From assembly GCF_900103455.1 (NCBI RefSeq), contig NZ_FNHI01000009.1, positions 82,055-146,054 on the forward strand: 64,000 bases of DNA, given 5' to 3'. The DNA is from Streptomyces wuyuanensis (GTDB lineage: Bacteria; Actinomycetota; Actinomycetes; Streptomycetales; Streptomycetaceae). Positions 16,190 through 25,042 of the stretch are shown here, one piece after another. The notes beneath the pieces were generated by a model. That model had not been told where the DNA came from. It did not search any database and was given only the letters and a program-made list of their open reading frames with translations. The translations under genes and the position numbers were made by a program. Position 1 is the first letter of the stretch. Every line of letters starts with the position of its first letter.

Positions 16190-18793
16190 ATGAAGGTGTT
16201 CGGACGGGTGAGGGCGGCCGGAGCCGCGGTTTCCGAGAGCGAGCGGGAGCTGTTCGGCGGGCCGCTGAGGTACGACACGGGCTGGGCGGAGCACGAGCGG
16301 GCGCGGCTGGAGCTGTCGATGCTCGCCGCCGTGCGGGCGATGCCGCGACTGGTCGGCGGCACGCTGCGCAGGGCCTGGCGCGCGGACCGGCCGGCGCTGG
16401 TCGCGGTCGCGGTCAGCGAGATCGGGCAGGGCATCGCCGCCGCCGTGGGACTGCTGGCGGTGAACGCGGTGATGCACGCCCTGCTGGGCGGCGGCGCGCC
16501 GGTCGACCGGCTGTACGCGGCACTGCCGGCGCTGGTCACCGTCGGCGTGATCGGTGTGGTCAACGCGGGGCTGGCCTGCTGGTCCACGTCACGGGCGGGC
16601 CGGCTGGAGCCGCTGGTGGAGCGGCTCGCGACGACGGAGTACCTGGCGGCAGCCGCGGCGGTGGAGCTGGAGGCGATCGAGGATCCCGAGTTCCGCCGGC
16701 TCATCGATGTCGCCCAGTACGGCGCGGCCTCGGCCCGCCGGATGATCGGCGCCTGCGTCGCCGCCGTGAACGGAACCATCTCGCTGATCGCCGCAGGCGG
16801 TGTCCTGACGGTCCTTCACCCCGCGCTGCTGCCGATGCTCCTGCTGATCGCGGCGCCGCGCGGCTGGGGCGCCATGCGGGTGGCGCAGGAGCGGTACGTG
16901 TCGGTGATGGTGTGGGTGGAGCACATGCGGGCGGGCCGTCTGCTCGGCAGCCTGCTCACCTCGCGGACCGCGGCGCAGGAGGTCCGGGTCCACGGGGTCG
17001 GCGGCTTCCTGCTGGACCGCTACCGGGACATGGCGGAGAGCGCCGAGCGGGAGCAGAAGCGGCTGGCGACGGACAAGGCGTTCACCGAGCTCGTGGCGGC
17101 GGGCATGTCCGGGCTCGCCATGGTGGGGACGTACGCGTTCATGGGCTGGCTGATCGTGGCCGGGCACATGGAGCTGGCGGTGGCCGGCACCGCCGTGATC
17201 GCGGTCCGCTCCGGCTCGGCGAACCTCGGCGCGCTCGTCATGAACGTCAACCAGCTCCACGAGGAGGCCCTGTACGTCAACGACCACGACCGCTTCCTGG
17301 CGGAGGCCGCCGCGTACACCATTCCCGAAGGCGGCGCGGACGTGCCGGGCCGGGTGGGCGAGATCCGCGCGGAGGACGTCACGTACCGCTATCCCGACCG
17401 GGACACACCGGCTCTGGAGGGGGTGTCGCTGACGATCCCCATGGGCTCGGTCACGGCGGTCGTCGGGGAGAACGGCTCGGGGAAGAGCACCCTGATCAAG
17501 GTGCTCGCCGGGCTGCTGCTGCCCGGGCGCGGCACTGTGCGCTGGGCGGGAGTCGACGTGGCCGGGCTGGACCGCGGCCAGGTCTTCGACCGGGTCGCGC
17601 TGCTCACGCAGGACTTCGAGCGCTGGCCGATGACCGCGGGCATGAACATCCGCATCGGCCGGCCCCGACTGGGCTCGTCCGATGGGGACTTGGCCGGGGC
17701 GGTGGGTTTCGCGGGCGCCGGCGCGCTCGTGGAACGGCTGCCGCACGGGCTGCACACGCTGCTGGCCCGGATGTTCCGGGGAGCGTCCGAGATCTCGGGC
17801 GGGGAATGGCAGAAGATCGGTCTCGCCCGTACGCACTTCCGTACCGACCACTGCGGGGCGGACAGCCTGCTGATCGTCGACGAGCCCACGTCCGCCCTCG
17901 ACCCCGAGGCGGAGATCGCGGCGTTCGACCGCATCCGGCAACTGGCCGGCCCGCGGCGCGCGATCGTGCTGGTGACCCACCGGATGTCCGGGGTGCGTCA
18001 CGCGGACACCATCCATGTGCTCCACCGGGGACGGCTGGTGGAGCACGGCTCGCACGACGAACTGATGGCGGCCGGCGGCCGGTACGCGTCCATGTTCCGT
18101 ACGCAGGCGGCACAGTACGAGCCGGGGCGGGGCGCGGGCACCGCGGCCGGGGTTCCGGGCCCGCGCCCGGCCACCGGGGCGGCGGCGCCCGCAGAGCACG
18201 CCCCGCAGGCGGGCCGGGCGGTGTCGGTGTCCACGGCCGCCGGAGCCGGTGCCGGAGACGGAACCGGGGCCGGGGATGCGGATCGGGCCGAGGGTGGGTC
18301 CCGGGACGGGACCGGAGCCGGAGTTGAGGCAGGTGGGGCGGAACGGGCCACACACCGCACCGGTACGGCCGTACTGCTCGTGAACGACGCCGGCCAGTAC
18401 CTGCTGCATCTGCGGGACAACGTGCCCGGCATCTGTCATCCCGGAACCTGGAGCCTGATCGGCGGCAGGGCGGAGGGCGAGGAGTCACCGGAGGAGACCA
18501 TCGCCCGGGAACTTCGGGAGGAGGCGGGCCTGACCCTGCCCGGTCTGCGGCGCTACGCCGTCGTTCCCGGGACCGGTCCCGGCGGCGTGGCCCCGGGCCT
18601 GATCCAGGTGTTCCTGGGACGGTGGAACGGCGACGCCGAAGCCCTGCCGATCACCGAGGGCGTCATGTTCCGCTGGTTCGACGCCGCGATGATCGACCGG
18701 CTGGTGATGTGCCCGTGGACGGCCGACGTCGTCCGCAGTCACGACCGCGCGCGGCGGCAGACGGCGAACGGTCACCTGGACCGTCCCTCGTGA
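16190..18793 (+). CDS. ABC exporter fused to a C-terminal Nudix hydrolase domain
   Basis: An 867-residue fusion. Residues 1-400 form a type-I exporter membrane domain with about six hydrophobic segments (ALVAVAVSEIGQGIAAAVGLL; LYAALPALVTVGVIGVV; VNGTISLIAAGGVL). Residues 400-640 form the nucleotide-binding domain: Walker A GENGSGKST (426-434), Q-loop LLTQDFERWP, signature ISGGEWQK (535-542), Walker B LLIVDEP (560-566) and switch THRMSG. A Gly/Ala/Pro linker (about 645-720) leads to a Nudix domain (about 720-850) with a perfect Nudix box, G759-x5-E-x7-REL-x-EE-x-GL, in GGRAEGEESPEETIARELRE and the residues after it. Nudix enzymes hydrolyse nucleoside diphosphates linked to another moiety. SD gggaggggg lies 5 bp before ATG. 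No stop or frameshift interrupts the linker. The substrate is unknown. Confidence 0.88.
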   Translation: MKVFGRVRAAGAAVSESERELFGGPLRYDTGWAEHERARLELSMLAAVRAMPRLVGGTLRRAWRADRPALVAVAVSEIGQGIAAAVGLLAVNAVMHALLGGGAPVDRLYAALPALVTVGVIGVVNAGLACWSTSRAGRLEPLVERLATTEYLAAAAAVELEAIEDPEFRRLIDVAQYGAASARRMIGACVAAVNGTISLIAAGGVLTVLHPALLPMLLLIAAPRGWGAMRVAQERYVSVMVWVEHMRAGRLLGSLLTSRTAAQEVRVHGVGGFLLDRYRDMAESAEREQKRLATDKAFTELVAAGMSGLAMVGTYAFMGWLIVAGHMELAVAGTAVIAVRSGSANLGALVMNVNQLHEEALYVNDHDRFLAEAAAYTIPEGGADVPGRVGEIRAEDVTYRYPDRDTPALEGVSLTIPMGSVTAVVGENGSGKSTLIKVLAGLLLPGRGTVRWAGVDVAGLDRGQVFDRVALLTQDFERWPMTAGMNIRIGRPRLGSSDGDLAGAVGFAGAGALVERLPHGLHTLLARMFRGASEISGGEWQKIGLARTHFRTDHCGADSLLIVDEPTSALDPEAEIAAFDRIRQLAGPRRAIVLVTHRMSGVRHADTIHVLHRGRLVEHGSHDELMAAGGRYASMFRTQAAQYEPGRGAGTAAGVPGPRPATGAAAPAEHAPQAGRAVSVSTAAGAGAGDGTGAGDADRAEGGSRDGTGAGVEAGGAERATHRTGTAVLLVNDAGQYLLHLRDNVPGICHPGTWSLIGGRAEGEESPEETIARELREEAGLTLPGLRRYAVVPGTGPGGVAPGLIQVFLGRWNGDAEALPITEGVMFRWFDAAMIDRLVMCPWTADVVRSHDRARRQTANGHLDRPS

Positions 18794-18902
18794 CCCGGCT
18801 GCGTCCACCGGGGGCGTGGTCAGGCGGCGCAGGTCAGGCGGCGTAAGCCCGGTGTCCGCCCGGGCCGGCGGCGTAGGGCCCGCCCGGTTTCCGTCGGCGG
18901 AC

Positions 18903-19892
18903 TCACCACGCGCGGGCCGCGTCGAGGAGGCGGTCGCGGACGGGTGCGACGTGCGGGTTGTCCGGAGCGCCCGGACGTTCGACCAAGTAGCAGGTGTTGA
19001 TGGGCGGTTCGTCGAGATCGTGCAGCAGGACGAGGGCACCGGAGGCCAGTTCGTCGAGGCAGAGATAGCGCGGAAGCACCGAGAAGCCGGCGCCGGCCGT
19101 TACGGCGGCGAGGACGCCCCGGAGATCGGGGACGGTGACGGCGGCGTGGCAGGAGAGGCGGGTGCCGAAGGCATGGCGCCAGTACCGCCGGGCGATGGGC
19201 AGGTCCTCGGCGTAGGTGATCAGCGGGACGGGATGCAGTGCCGATGGCCCGTCCGCGCCCAGGCCGCCCCCGACCCGTGCCGCCCACACGGGCGCGGCGA
19301 CGAGGACGAACTCCTCGTCCATCAGCGGCACGGCGGACAGCGTCCGGCCGCGCGGCCGGGTGGTGGCGATGACGAGATCGTGGCGGCCGGCCCGGAGTTC
19401 GTCCAGGAGGGCGTCCGTGAGGCCCATCGTCACGCGCAGCCGCACTCCGTCGGCGACGAGCGGTGCCAGGACGGGCAGCACCCTGCTGCACAGCAGTTCG
19501 GCCGGACCCGCGAGGTGGACCGGCTCGGCGGGTGCGCCCTCGGGCGCACCCGCCCCGGTGGCGGCGGCGAGCGCGTCCAGGGGCGCGGCGATGCGGGCGG
19601 CGAGTTCGTCGGCCACCGGGGTCGGCGCGACGCCTCGCGGCAGCCGTACGAACAGCTCGCGTCCCGACTGCCGTTCCAGAGCGCGCATCTGGGTCGTGAC
19701 GGTGGGCTGCGACAGCCCCAGCAACGGGGCGGCGGCGGTGAAGGACCCGGAGCGGTACACGGCGAGGAACGTCCGCAGCAGGTTCAAATCGGCGTGGGGG
19801 GCGGGCGCGAGCGGCGCGTCCGGCCCCGGGCCGCCGCCCCGATGCGGCTCGCGTCCGACAGGCTCTCCACCGGGGTTTCCTTCGTGTCTCAC
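18903..19892 (-). CDS. LysR-family transcriptional regulator
   Basis: A 329-residue LTTR. The winged HTH is at about residues 35-95 (LNLLRTFLAVYRSGSFTAAAPLLGLSQPTVT, with the recognition helix around LSQPTVTTQMRALER). An effector-binding periplasmic-binding-protein fold follows at about 120-310. The first 33 residues are a Pro/Gly-rich, poorly structured extension; an internal GTG or Leu start could shorten the protein. It is divergent from the DJ-1/PfpI gene at 20068, with a shared 175-bp intergenic region containing two near-identical LysR-box-like sites. This is the classic arrangement of an LTTR controlling its neighbour and itself. Confidence 0.88.
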   Translation of the reverse strand: MRHEGNPGGEPVGREPHRGGGPGPDAPLAPAPHADLNLLRTFLAVYRSGSFTAAAPLLGLSQPTVTTQMRALERQSGRELFVRLPRGVAPTPVADELAARIAAPLDALAAATGAGAPEGAPAEPVHLAGPAELLCSRVLPVLAPLVADGVRLRVTMGLTDALLDELRAGRHDLVIATTRPRGRTLSAVPLMDEEFVLVAAPVWAARVGGGLGADGPSALHPVPLITYAEDLPIARRYWRHAFGTRLSCHAAVTVPDLRGVLAAVTAGAGFSVLPRYLCLDELASGALVLLHDLDEPPINTCYLVERPGAPDNPHVAPVRDRLLDAARAW

Positions 19893-19940
19893 GCCACGAA
19901 CCCTAGGCCGTCACCGGGGCCGGCGGCGCCTCGAGCGGGC

Positions 19941-19986
19941 ATTGGAATTCCTATGTCAGAAATCGGTATCCCCATTGGCTTCCTAT
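19941..19986. promoter_or_regulatory. paired LysR-box-like sites in divergent promoter
   Basis: ATTGGAATTCCTAT (19941-19954) is an imperfect palindrome fitting the T-N11-A LysR consensus. A near copy, ATTGGCTTCCTAT, is at 19974-19986, 33 bp or three helical turns away, on the same face. The segment is markedly AT-rich for this genome. Both sites lie between lysR (start 19892) and the DJ-1 gene (start 20068), with the second site next to a possible -35/-10 for the DJ-1 gene. Binding is inferred, not shown. Confidence 0.65.
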
Positions 19987-20067
19987 GGATGAGGGGGTCT
20001 ACGTTCGGTGGCGAACGCATCTCCGGGCCCGTCGAAGAGGGCCCGCTCCTCACTGGGAGTACCAAGC

Positions 20068-20763
20068 ATGTCGAAGATCCTTTTCGTGATGACCGGCGCC
20101 GACCACTGGACCCTGGCCGACGGCACCCGCCACGCCAGCGGGTTCTGGGCCGAGGAGGCCGTCGCGCCGCACGAGGCGTTCAGGGCCGCCGGCCACGAGA
20201 TCGTCGTCGCCACCCCGGGTGGCGTCGTGCCCCCCGTGGACGAGGGCAGCCTGGCGCCCGAGGTCAACGGCGGCGCGGAAGGTGCCGCGAAGGTCGCCGC
20301 CGGTCTCGCGGCGCTCGCCGAGCTCCGGCGCCCGGTGAAGCTGGCGGACGTCGACCTCGCCGAGTTCGCCGCCGTCTTCTACCCCGGCGGCCACGGTCCC
20401 ATGGAGGACCTCGCCGTCGACCCGGTGTCCGGCCGGCTCCTCGTCGACGCGCTGGACTCCGGCAAGCCGCTCGCGGTGCTCTGCCACGGCCCGGCCGCCC
20501 TGCTCGCCGCGACGCACGCCGACGGCTCGAACGCCTTCGCCGGCTACCGCGTCGCCGCGTTCACCAACGCCGAGGAGACCCAGGCGGGCTTCGCCGACCG
20601 CGCGAAGTGGCTGCTTCAGGACCGCCTGGCCGAGGCCGGCGTGGAGATCCGGGAGGGCGAGCCCTGGGCGGCGAACGTCGTCGTCGACCGCAATCTCGTC
20701 TCGGGCCAGAACCCGGCCTCTTCCGCAGGGGTCGCCGCCGAGGTCCTCAAGAAGCTGGCCTGA
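20068..20763 (+). CDS. DJ-1/PfpI family type 1 glutamine amidotransferase-like protein
   Basis: A 231-residue protein of the Hsp31/YhbO-like group. The nucleophile elbow VLCHGPAALLA carries Cys139 followed by His140, and the acidic residue of the first strand loop (TGADHW, then GFWAEEA) is present, giving the Glu-Cys-His arrangement. Members act as glyoxalase III, deglycases or chaperones of reactive-aldehyde stress. The start is ATG 20068, with ggag at 20055-20058; the frame has no other good start nearby. It is divergent from the LysR gene and probably controlled by it through the sites at 19941-19986. The nearby amino-acid motif YPGGHGPMEDL is the conserved glycine-rich loop. Confidence 0.88.
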   Translation: MSKILFVMTGADHWTLADGTRHASGFWAEEAVAPHEAFRAAGHEIVVATPGGVVPPVDEGSLAPEVNGGAEGAAKVAAGLAALAELRRPVKLADVDLAEFAAVFYPGGHGPMEDLAVDPVSGRLLVDALDSGKPLAVLCHGPAALLAATHADGSNAFAGYRVAAFTNAEETQAGFADRAKWLLQDRLAEAGVEIREGEPWAANVVVDRNLVSGQNPASSAGVAAEVLKKLA

Positions 20764-20895
20764 CGCACGCGCCGGGTGAGCCGGGGCTCTTCCCCGGCCG
20801 CCGGCGACCCCGGCCGCCAGGGGCCTCCCGGAGCAGGACGGCGGTCATGCCCCCTGGGCTCAGGCCGCCCGCCCGGATCCCGGAGCAGACGCCGG

Positions 20896-21486
20896 TCATG
20901 CCTCCCGTGGGCTCAGGCCGCCCTCGGCCCGCCGGGTCTGCCTCGATCGGAGGGCCGCGGCTGTCCGGGCGCACCATTCGGCCGTCTCCTGTTCGAAGCG
21001 CAGGCCCCGCAGGCAGGTCAGGTAGGGCCCGACGCGGTCCGCGGTGGACAGGAAGGTGTCCTCGTCGAGGTCGCCGCGCAGCCGCCGCAGGAAGCGCTCG
21101 AAGATGTCGATCTTGGCGGCGGCCATCGCAGCTCGGTCGTCGAGTTGTTCGATCACCGGGCCCATGGGCGCACTGTCCACGGCCTGCACCTTGACCAAGA
21201 GGTCGTCGCGGATGAAGGACGGTTTCGCGGTGGTCTCCGCGAAGCGCGCGAGTTCTTCCAGGCCCTCTTCCGTGATGGTGAACAGGCGCTTCGGCGGACG
21301 CGACTCCTGGATCACCTGGCGGCCCTCGACGAGGCCGGCCTTCTCCAGTTTCGTCAGCTCCAGATAGAGCTGCTGGGGCAGGGCGTGCCAGAAGTTCGCC
21401 ACCCCGAGGTCGAAGGTCTTGGCGAGCTGGTAGCCGCTGGACTCGCCGTCCAGCAGGGCCGCCAGCACCGCATGGCGCAGCGCCAT
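20896..21486 (-). CDS. PadR-family transcriptional regulator
   Basis: A 196-residue winged-helix repressor. The N-terminal PadR domain (residues 1-80) reads MALRHAVLAALLDGESSGYQ, then WHALPQQLYLELTKLEKAGLVEG, the typical recognition helix and wing. It is followed by a C-terminal Vir-like dimerisation helix bundle (about 90-180). PadR proteins answer to phenolic acids or drugs and control efflux or detoxification genes. The start at 21486 is supported by GGGAGGCGGAG 4-14 bp upstream; the frame continues 63 bp further upstream without protein character. It stands alone, convergent with the DJ-1 gene, and its target is not evident in the window. Confidence 0.85.
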   Translation of the reverse strand: MALRHAVLAALLDGESSGYQLAKTFDLGVANFWHALPQQLYLELTKLEKAGLVEGRQVIQESRPPKRLFTITEEGLEELARFAETTAKPSFIRDDLLVKVQAVDSAPMGPVIEQLDDRAAMAAAKIDIFERFLRRLRGDLDEDTFLSTADRVGPYLTCLRGLRFEQETAEWCARTAAALRSRQTRRAEGGLSPREA

Positions 21487-21758
21487 GACTCCGCCTCCCG
21501 CTCCGTGTCGGTTCCCGTTCCGTTCCGTCCGCAGCGTACTCAACGGCATGAGTAGTCACATCCTTGACCGCGGGGGACCGGCTGCCCCGTGGGGGCCGTC
21601 TCCCGTACCGCGGCGGGCCGCGCATCCGCCCGCCGGGCCGTGACGTGGTGTCACGACCCGGCGGGCGAGGTGTCGCCGGGCGGCGTCGTGGTCCGCAACC
21701 GCACGAGAGCGTGGGCCTGGCCTGTCAGGAGCAGTACGGCGCCGGGGACCCGAACCCG

Positions 21759-23132
21759 TCAGGAACTGTGCGGGGAGACGTCCCGGCGCGAGCCGCCCTG
21801 GGCCGGGATTCCGTCGAGCGTGCCACCGGTCTCCCGCAGGGCCGCGGCGGCGCGCTGCTCCCGTCCCCAGGTCTCGCGGGTCGTCAGCACCCCGAGGAGA
21901 CCGATCGCGGAGACGCCCACGTAGAGCCCGGCGGGTCCCCACCAGCCGAAGGAGCCGGTGAGGAGCACGGCGGCGAACGGGGCGAAGCCGGCCACCGAGG
22001 CGGCGGTCTGGTAGCCGAGCGAGGCGCCCGAGGTCCGTGTCCCGGTCCGGAACAGCTCGGCGAACCAGGCCGCCTGCGTGCCCGTCAGCGCCGCGTGGAT
22101 GACACCGATGGCGATCAGGAAGACCAGCACGATCGGGAGGGCCGCGCCGGTGTTGGCCATGACGTACATCGGGATGCCGAAGGCCACGGCGAGCAGACAG
22201 CCGACCAGGTAGACGGGGCGGCGTCCGACCCGGTCGGTCAGCGCTCCGGACAGGACCGTGGTGCCCACGGCCAGCAGGCTGGCGATGACGACGCCGGTCA
22301 GCGCGATCCCGCGGTCGTCCGGGTCGCGGTCGGTGATGTAGGAGAGCAGGTACGTGGCCGTGAGGTAGTACGCGCAGGACTCCACGACGCGCAGGGCGAT
22401 GATGCGCAGGATGTTGCGCCAGTCGTCGCGGATCACGGTCAGCAGCGGGTTGCGCACCGTGCCGCCCTCGGCCTTCGCCGCTTCGAACTCGGGCGACTCG
22501 CTGAGCTTCATCCGCACGACCAGGCCGACGACGATGAGCAGGGCGCTGGCGAGGAACGGCAGCCGCCAGGCCCAGTCTCCGTCGAGATTGGCGGAGAGCA
22601 GGAAGGCGATGTTGGCGAAGGCGATGCCGAGCGGATTGCCGGCCTGGGGTATGGCCGCGTAGAGACCGCGGCGGCGGCGCGGGGCGTGCTCGTACGTCAT
22701 CATCACCGCGCCGCCCCATTCAGCGCCGAAGGCGAGACCCTGGATACAGCGGATGACGACCAGCAGGACCGGCGCGGCGATGCCGACCTGCGCGTACGTG
22801 GGCAGCATGCCGATGAGCACGGTCGCGATGCCCATGGTCAGCAGGGCGCCCACAAGAACGGGCTTTCGGCCGTGCCGGTCGCCCAGGTAGCCGCCGAGCG
22901 CGCCGCCGATCGGGCGCATCAGGAAGCCGACGCCGAGCGTGACGAAGGCGAGGAGGGTGCCGACCACGGGGTCGGAGTCGGGGAAGAACGCGTCGCCGAA
23001 GTAGAGGGCGGAGGCGGTGCCGTAGGCGACGAAGTCGTAGTTCTCGACGCAGGTGCCGGCCGCGGAGGCGAAGGCGGTCTTGACACGCCCGCGTGGGGCT
23101 CCTGGTGCGGGGGGATTGCTGAGCGCGCTCAT
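21759..23132 (-). CDS. MFS permease of the MHS type, sugar-operon transporter
   Basis: A 457-residue, 12-helix permease. The N-terminal motif TCVENYDFVAYGTASALYFG is the MHS variant of the first helix. The signature loop GYLGDRHGRKP is near residue 86 and its second-half copy LTDRVGRRP near 296. The cytosolic loop contains RMKLSESPEFEAAKAEGG. The gene is last in the run lacI-rbsK-rpiB-permease, 160 bp after rpiB. In sugar-phosphate operons of this type the transporter is normally an ABC system or a sugar MFS protein; a symporter from the organic-acid/betaine group is unusual. Substrate unknown, but the context suggests a pentose or a pentose-like polyol or acid. Confidence 0.85.
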   Translation of the reverse strand: MSALSNPPAPGAPRGRVKTAFASAAGTCVENYDFVAYGTASALYFGDAFFPDSDPVVGTLLAFVTLGVGFLMRPIGGALGGYLGDRHGRKPVLVGALLTMGIATVLIGMLPTYAQVGIAAPVLLVVIRCIQGLAFGAEWGGAVMMTYEHAPRRRRGLYAAIPQAGNPLGIAFANIAFLLSANLDGDWAWRLPFLASALLIVVGLVVRMKLSESPEFEAAKAEGGTVRNPLLTVIRDDWRNILRIIALRVVESCAYYLTATYLLSYITDRDPDDRGIALTGVVIASLLAVGTTVLSGALTDRVGRRPVYLVGCLLAVAFGIPMYVMANTGAALPIVLVFLIAIGVIHAALTGTQAAWFAELFRTGTRTSGASLGYQTAASVAGFAPFAAVLLTGSFGWWGPAGLYVGVSAIGLLGVLTTRETWGREQRAAAALRETGGTLDGIPAQGGSRRDVSPHSS

Positions 23133-23295
23133 GCCGGGGTCTCCTTTGATCGCGGTGTGCGCGGGGGACGGTGGCCGGCGGGAACACCGGCCGGTGTGGG
23201 GAGTTGGGGGTGCGCCGCGGCGCGGAAGGGGGCGGTCCGAGCGAGGCCGGGGCCCGAAGCGGGGCGAGCGGGGCGTTGGGCGGGCGTGCGACGGG

Positions 23296-23766
23296 TCAGT
23301 CCCGGTCGGTGAGCTCCCGTGCCGAACGCAGCTCCAGTTCCCGGAGCTTGGCGACGCGGCGCACGGTGTCGGCGTCGTTGTCGAAGGTCGCTCCGAGGAA
23401 CGCCTCGAGGACCTCCGTCGCCGTCGCCGGGCCGACCAGCCATGCGCCGATGGCGATCGCGTTGGCGTCGTCGTGCTCGACGGCCTGGTGGGCGGAGTAC
23501 ACGTCGTGGCCGAGGCCGCACCTGATGCCCGCGATCTTGTTCGCCGCCATCAGGGCACCGGCACCCGTGCCGCACACGAGCACCGCCCGGTCGGCCCGCC
23601 CTTGGCGTACCTCGTCACAGGTCGCGAACGTGATGTCGGGGAAGTCGACGGGCGCGTCGTCGTCCACGCCGCGGTCGACGACCTCGTGCCCGAGGCGGAG
23701 CAGCACGCCGCGGACGTGCTCCTTGAGCCCGAGGCCGGCGTGGTCGTTGCCGAGTGCTATGCGCAT
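23296..23766 (-). CDS. rpiB: RpiB/LacAB-type sugar-phosphate isomerase
   Basis: A 156-residue enzyme interconverting ribose-5-phosphate and ribulose-5-phosphate or a related aldose/ketose phosphate. The N-terminal GNDHAG motif is at residues 6-11, and the catalytic Cys65 lies in LVCGTGAG, as in RpiB (LacA/LacB lack this Cys). His/Arg substrate contacts are in GLGHDVYSAHQAVEHDDAN. It ends with a charged tail. The gene is separated from rbsK by only 3 bp and sits in an operon with a ribokinase, so it acts after phosphorylation. It could equally be an erythrose- or erythrulose-phosphate isomerase, since RpiB relatives serve tetritol pathways. Confidence 0.9.
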   Translation of the reverse strand: MRIALGNDHAGLGLKEHVRGVLLRLGHEVVDRGVDDDAPVDFPDITFATCDEVRQGRADRAVLVCGTGAGALMAANKIAGIRCGLGHDVYSAHQAVEHDDANAIAIGAWLVGPATATEVLEAFLGATFDNDADTVRRVAKLRELELRSARELTDRD

Positions 23767-23769
23767 GGA

Positions 23770-24795
23770 TCAGTCCTTGGGGGTGGTGGGGCTGCTGGGG
23801 GTGGTGGCGTATGTGGTGTCGAGGGTGTCGGGGACGCCGGCGGTACCGGGCGCGAGTCGGGAGGCGGCGCATGCCCGCAGGACTTCGCTGCGCCCGGGGA
23901 TGGCGGTCGTCGCACCGCGGCGGGTCACGGCGAGTGCGGCCGCCGCGGAGGCCCGGGCCAGGGCGGTGGCGAGGTCGTCGGCGCCCCCGGCGAGTGCCGC
24001 CGCCAGATAGCCGGTGAAGGTGTCTCCCGCGGCGGTGGTGTCGACGGGCACGACCGGCACGGCGGGGACGTGCAGCACAGTCCGCGCTCCGCCCGCCTCG
24101 GCCGCGTATGCCCCGCGCGCCCCCATCGTGCAGACGACGAGGGCGTCCAGCGCGGCAGCGAGGGCCGGGGCGCGCTCCTCGGGCGTGGCGGCGTGCTCCG
24201 GGAGGCCCAGCAACCGTGCGACGGCCCGCGCCTCGGGTTCGTTGACGACCAGCACGTCGATCCGGCCCGGTGCGAGACAGCCCGGATCGACGGGCGCCGG
24301 TGCCGCGTTGAGCACGACGGTGGCACCGCGTGCCCGTGCGGTCCGCGCCGCGTGGTCGACCACGTGCGGCGGGATCTCCAGCTGGAGCAGGACGACGTCG
24401 CCGGGCCCGACGCCGGCGAGTCCGGCTTCGGCATCGGCCCCGGTGAGGCTCGCGTTGGCGCCGGGAGTGACGATGATGCGGTTGTCCCCGCCGGGTTCGA
24501 GCATGACGACGGCGAGTCCCGTGTGTGCGTCGGCAGTCGTGCGCACCGGGCCGGTGGCGACCCCTGCCGCGGACAGCTCGTCCCGTACCAGTCGCCCGTG
24601 TGCGTCGTCACCGACGGCGCCGACCATGGTGGTGGGCGCGCCCGCCCGGGCGGCGGCCACGGCCTGGTTGCCGCCCTTGCCTCCGGCGGAGATCCGCATG
24701 CCGGAGCCGAGCACGGTCTCTCCGGCTCCCGGGAACGCCGTCACCTCCAGGAGCTGGTCGGCGTTGAGACTTCCTACGACGTGGACTGACGGCAT
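23770..24795 (-). CDS. rbsK: ribokinase-like PfkB carbohydrate kinase
   Basis: A 341-residue ATP-dependent sugar kinase. The substrate-binding loop GGKGGNQ is at residues 38-44, the N-terminal beta-strand motif is VGSLNADQL, and the catalytic base and anion hole are in TTAAGDTFTGYLAAALAGG (about 255-273). RbsK phosphorylates ribose at O5. The length is a little above the typical 305-310 residues because of a C-terminal Pro/Thr-rich tail. The ATG start at 24795 follows a 247-bp gap from lacI, which is long for this operon and may contain an internal promoter. Ribokinase is the best guess, but other PfkB pentose or nucleoside kinases share these motifs. Confidence 0.9.
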   Translation of the reverse strand: MPSVHVVGSLNADQLLEVTAFPGAGETVLGSGMRISAGGKGGNQAVAAARAGAPTTMVGAVGDDAHGRLVRDELSAAGVATGPVRTTADAHTGLAVVMLEPGGDNRIIVTPGANASLTGADAEAGLAGVGPGDVVLLQLEIPPHVVDHAARTARARGATVVLNAAPAPVDPGCLAPGRIDVLVVNEPEARAVARLLGLPEHAATPEERAPALAAALDALVVCTMGARGAYAAEAGGARTVLHVPAVPVVPVDTTAAGDTFTGYLAAALAGGADDLATALARASAAAALAVTRRGATTAIPGRSEVLRACAASRLAPGTAGVPDTLDTTYATTPSSPTTPKD

Positions 24796-25042
24796 GGTGC
24801 CTTTCCGTTCGGACGGGACAGCTTGGGGATGTGGGGGAAGGCGAGCCGGCGCGGGCGGCGGCGTCGGGGGTGCCGGCCGGTCACCGCTCCGGGGTACGGC
24901 TCGGGAGCCCCGGCGGGCACGGCGCGGTCGGACAGTCGGGATCAGGCCACCGCGCGCCGCAGTCGGGCAGCGCGGAGACTCGGGCGCCTGCGCGCCGCGG
25001 CGGGACGGCCGGTCCGACTGCGCCGCCGGTGGGACAGCCGGT

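Noticed and set aside
16589..18439. Minus-strand frame opposite the ABC-Nudix gene
   Set aside because: No motif of any family. The plus-strand frame contains all ABC and Nudix signatures.
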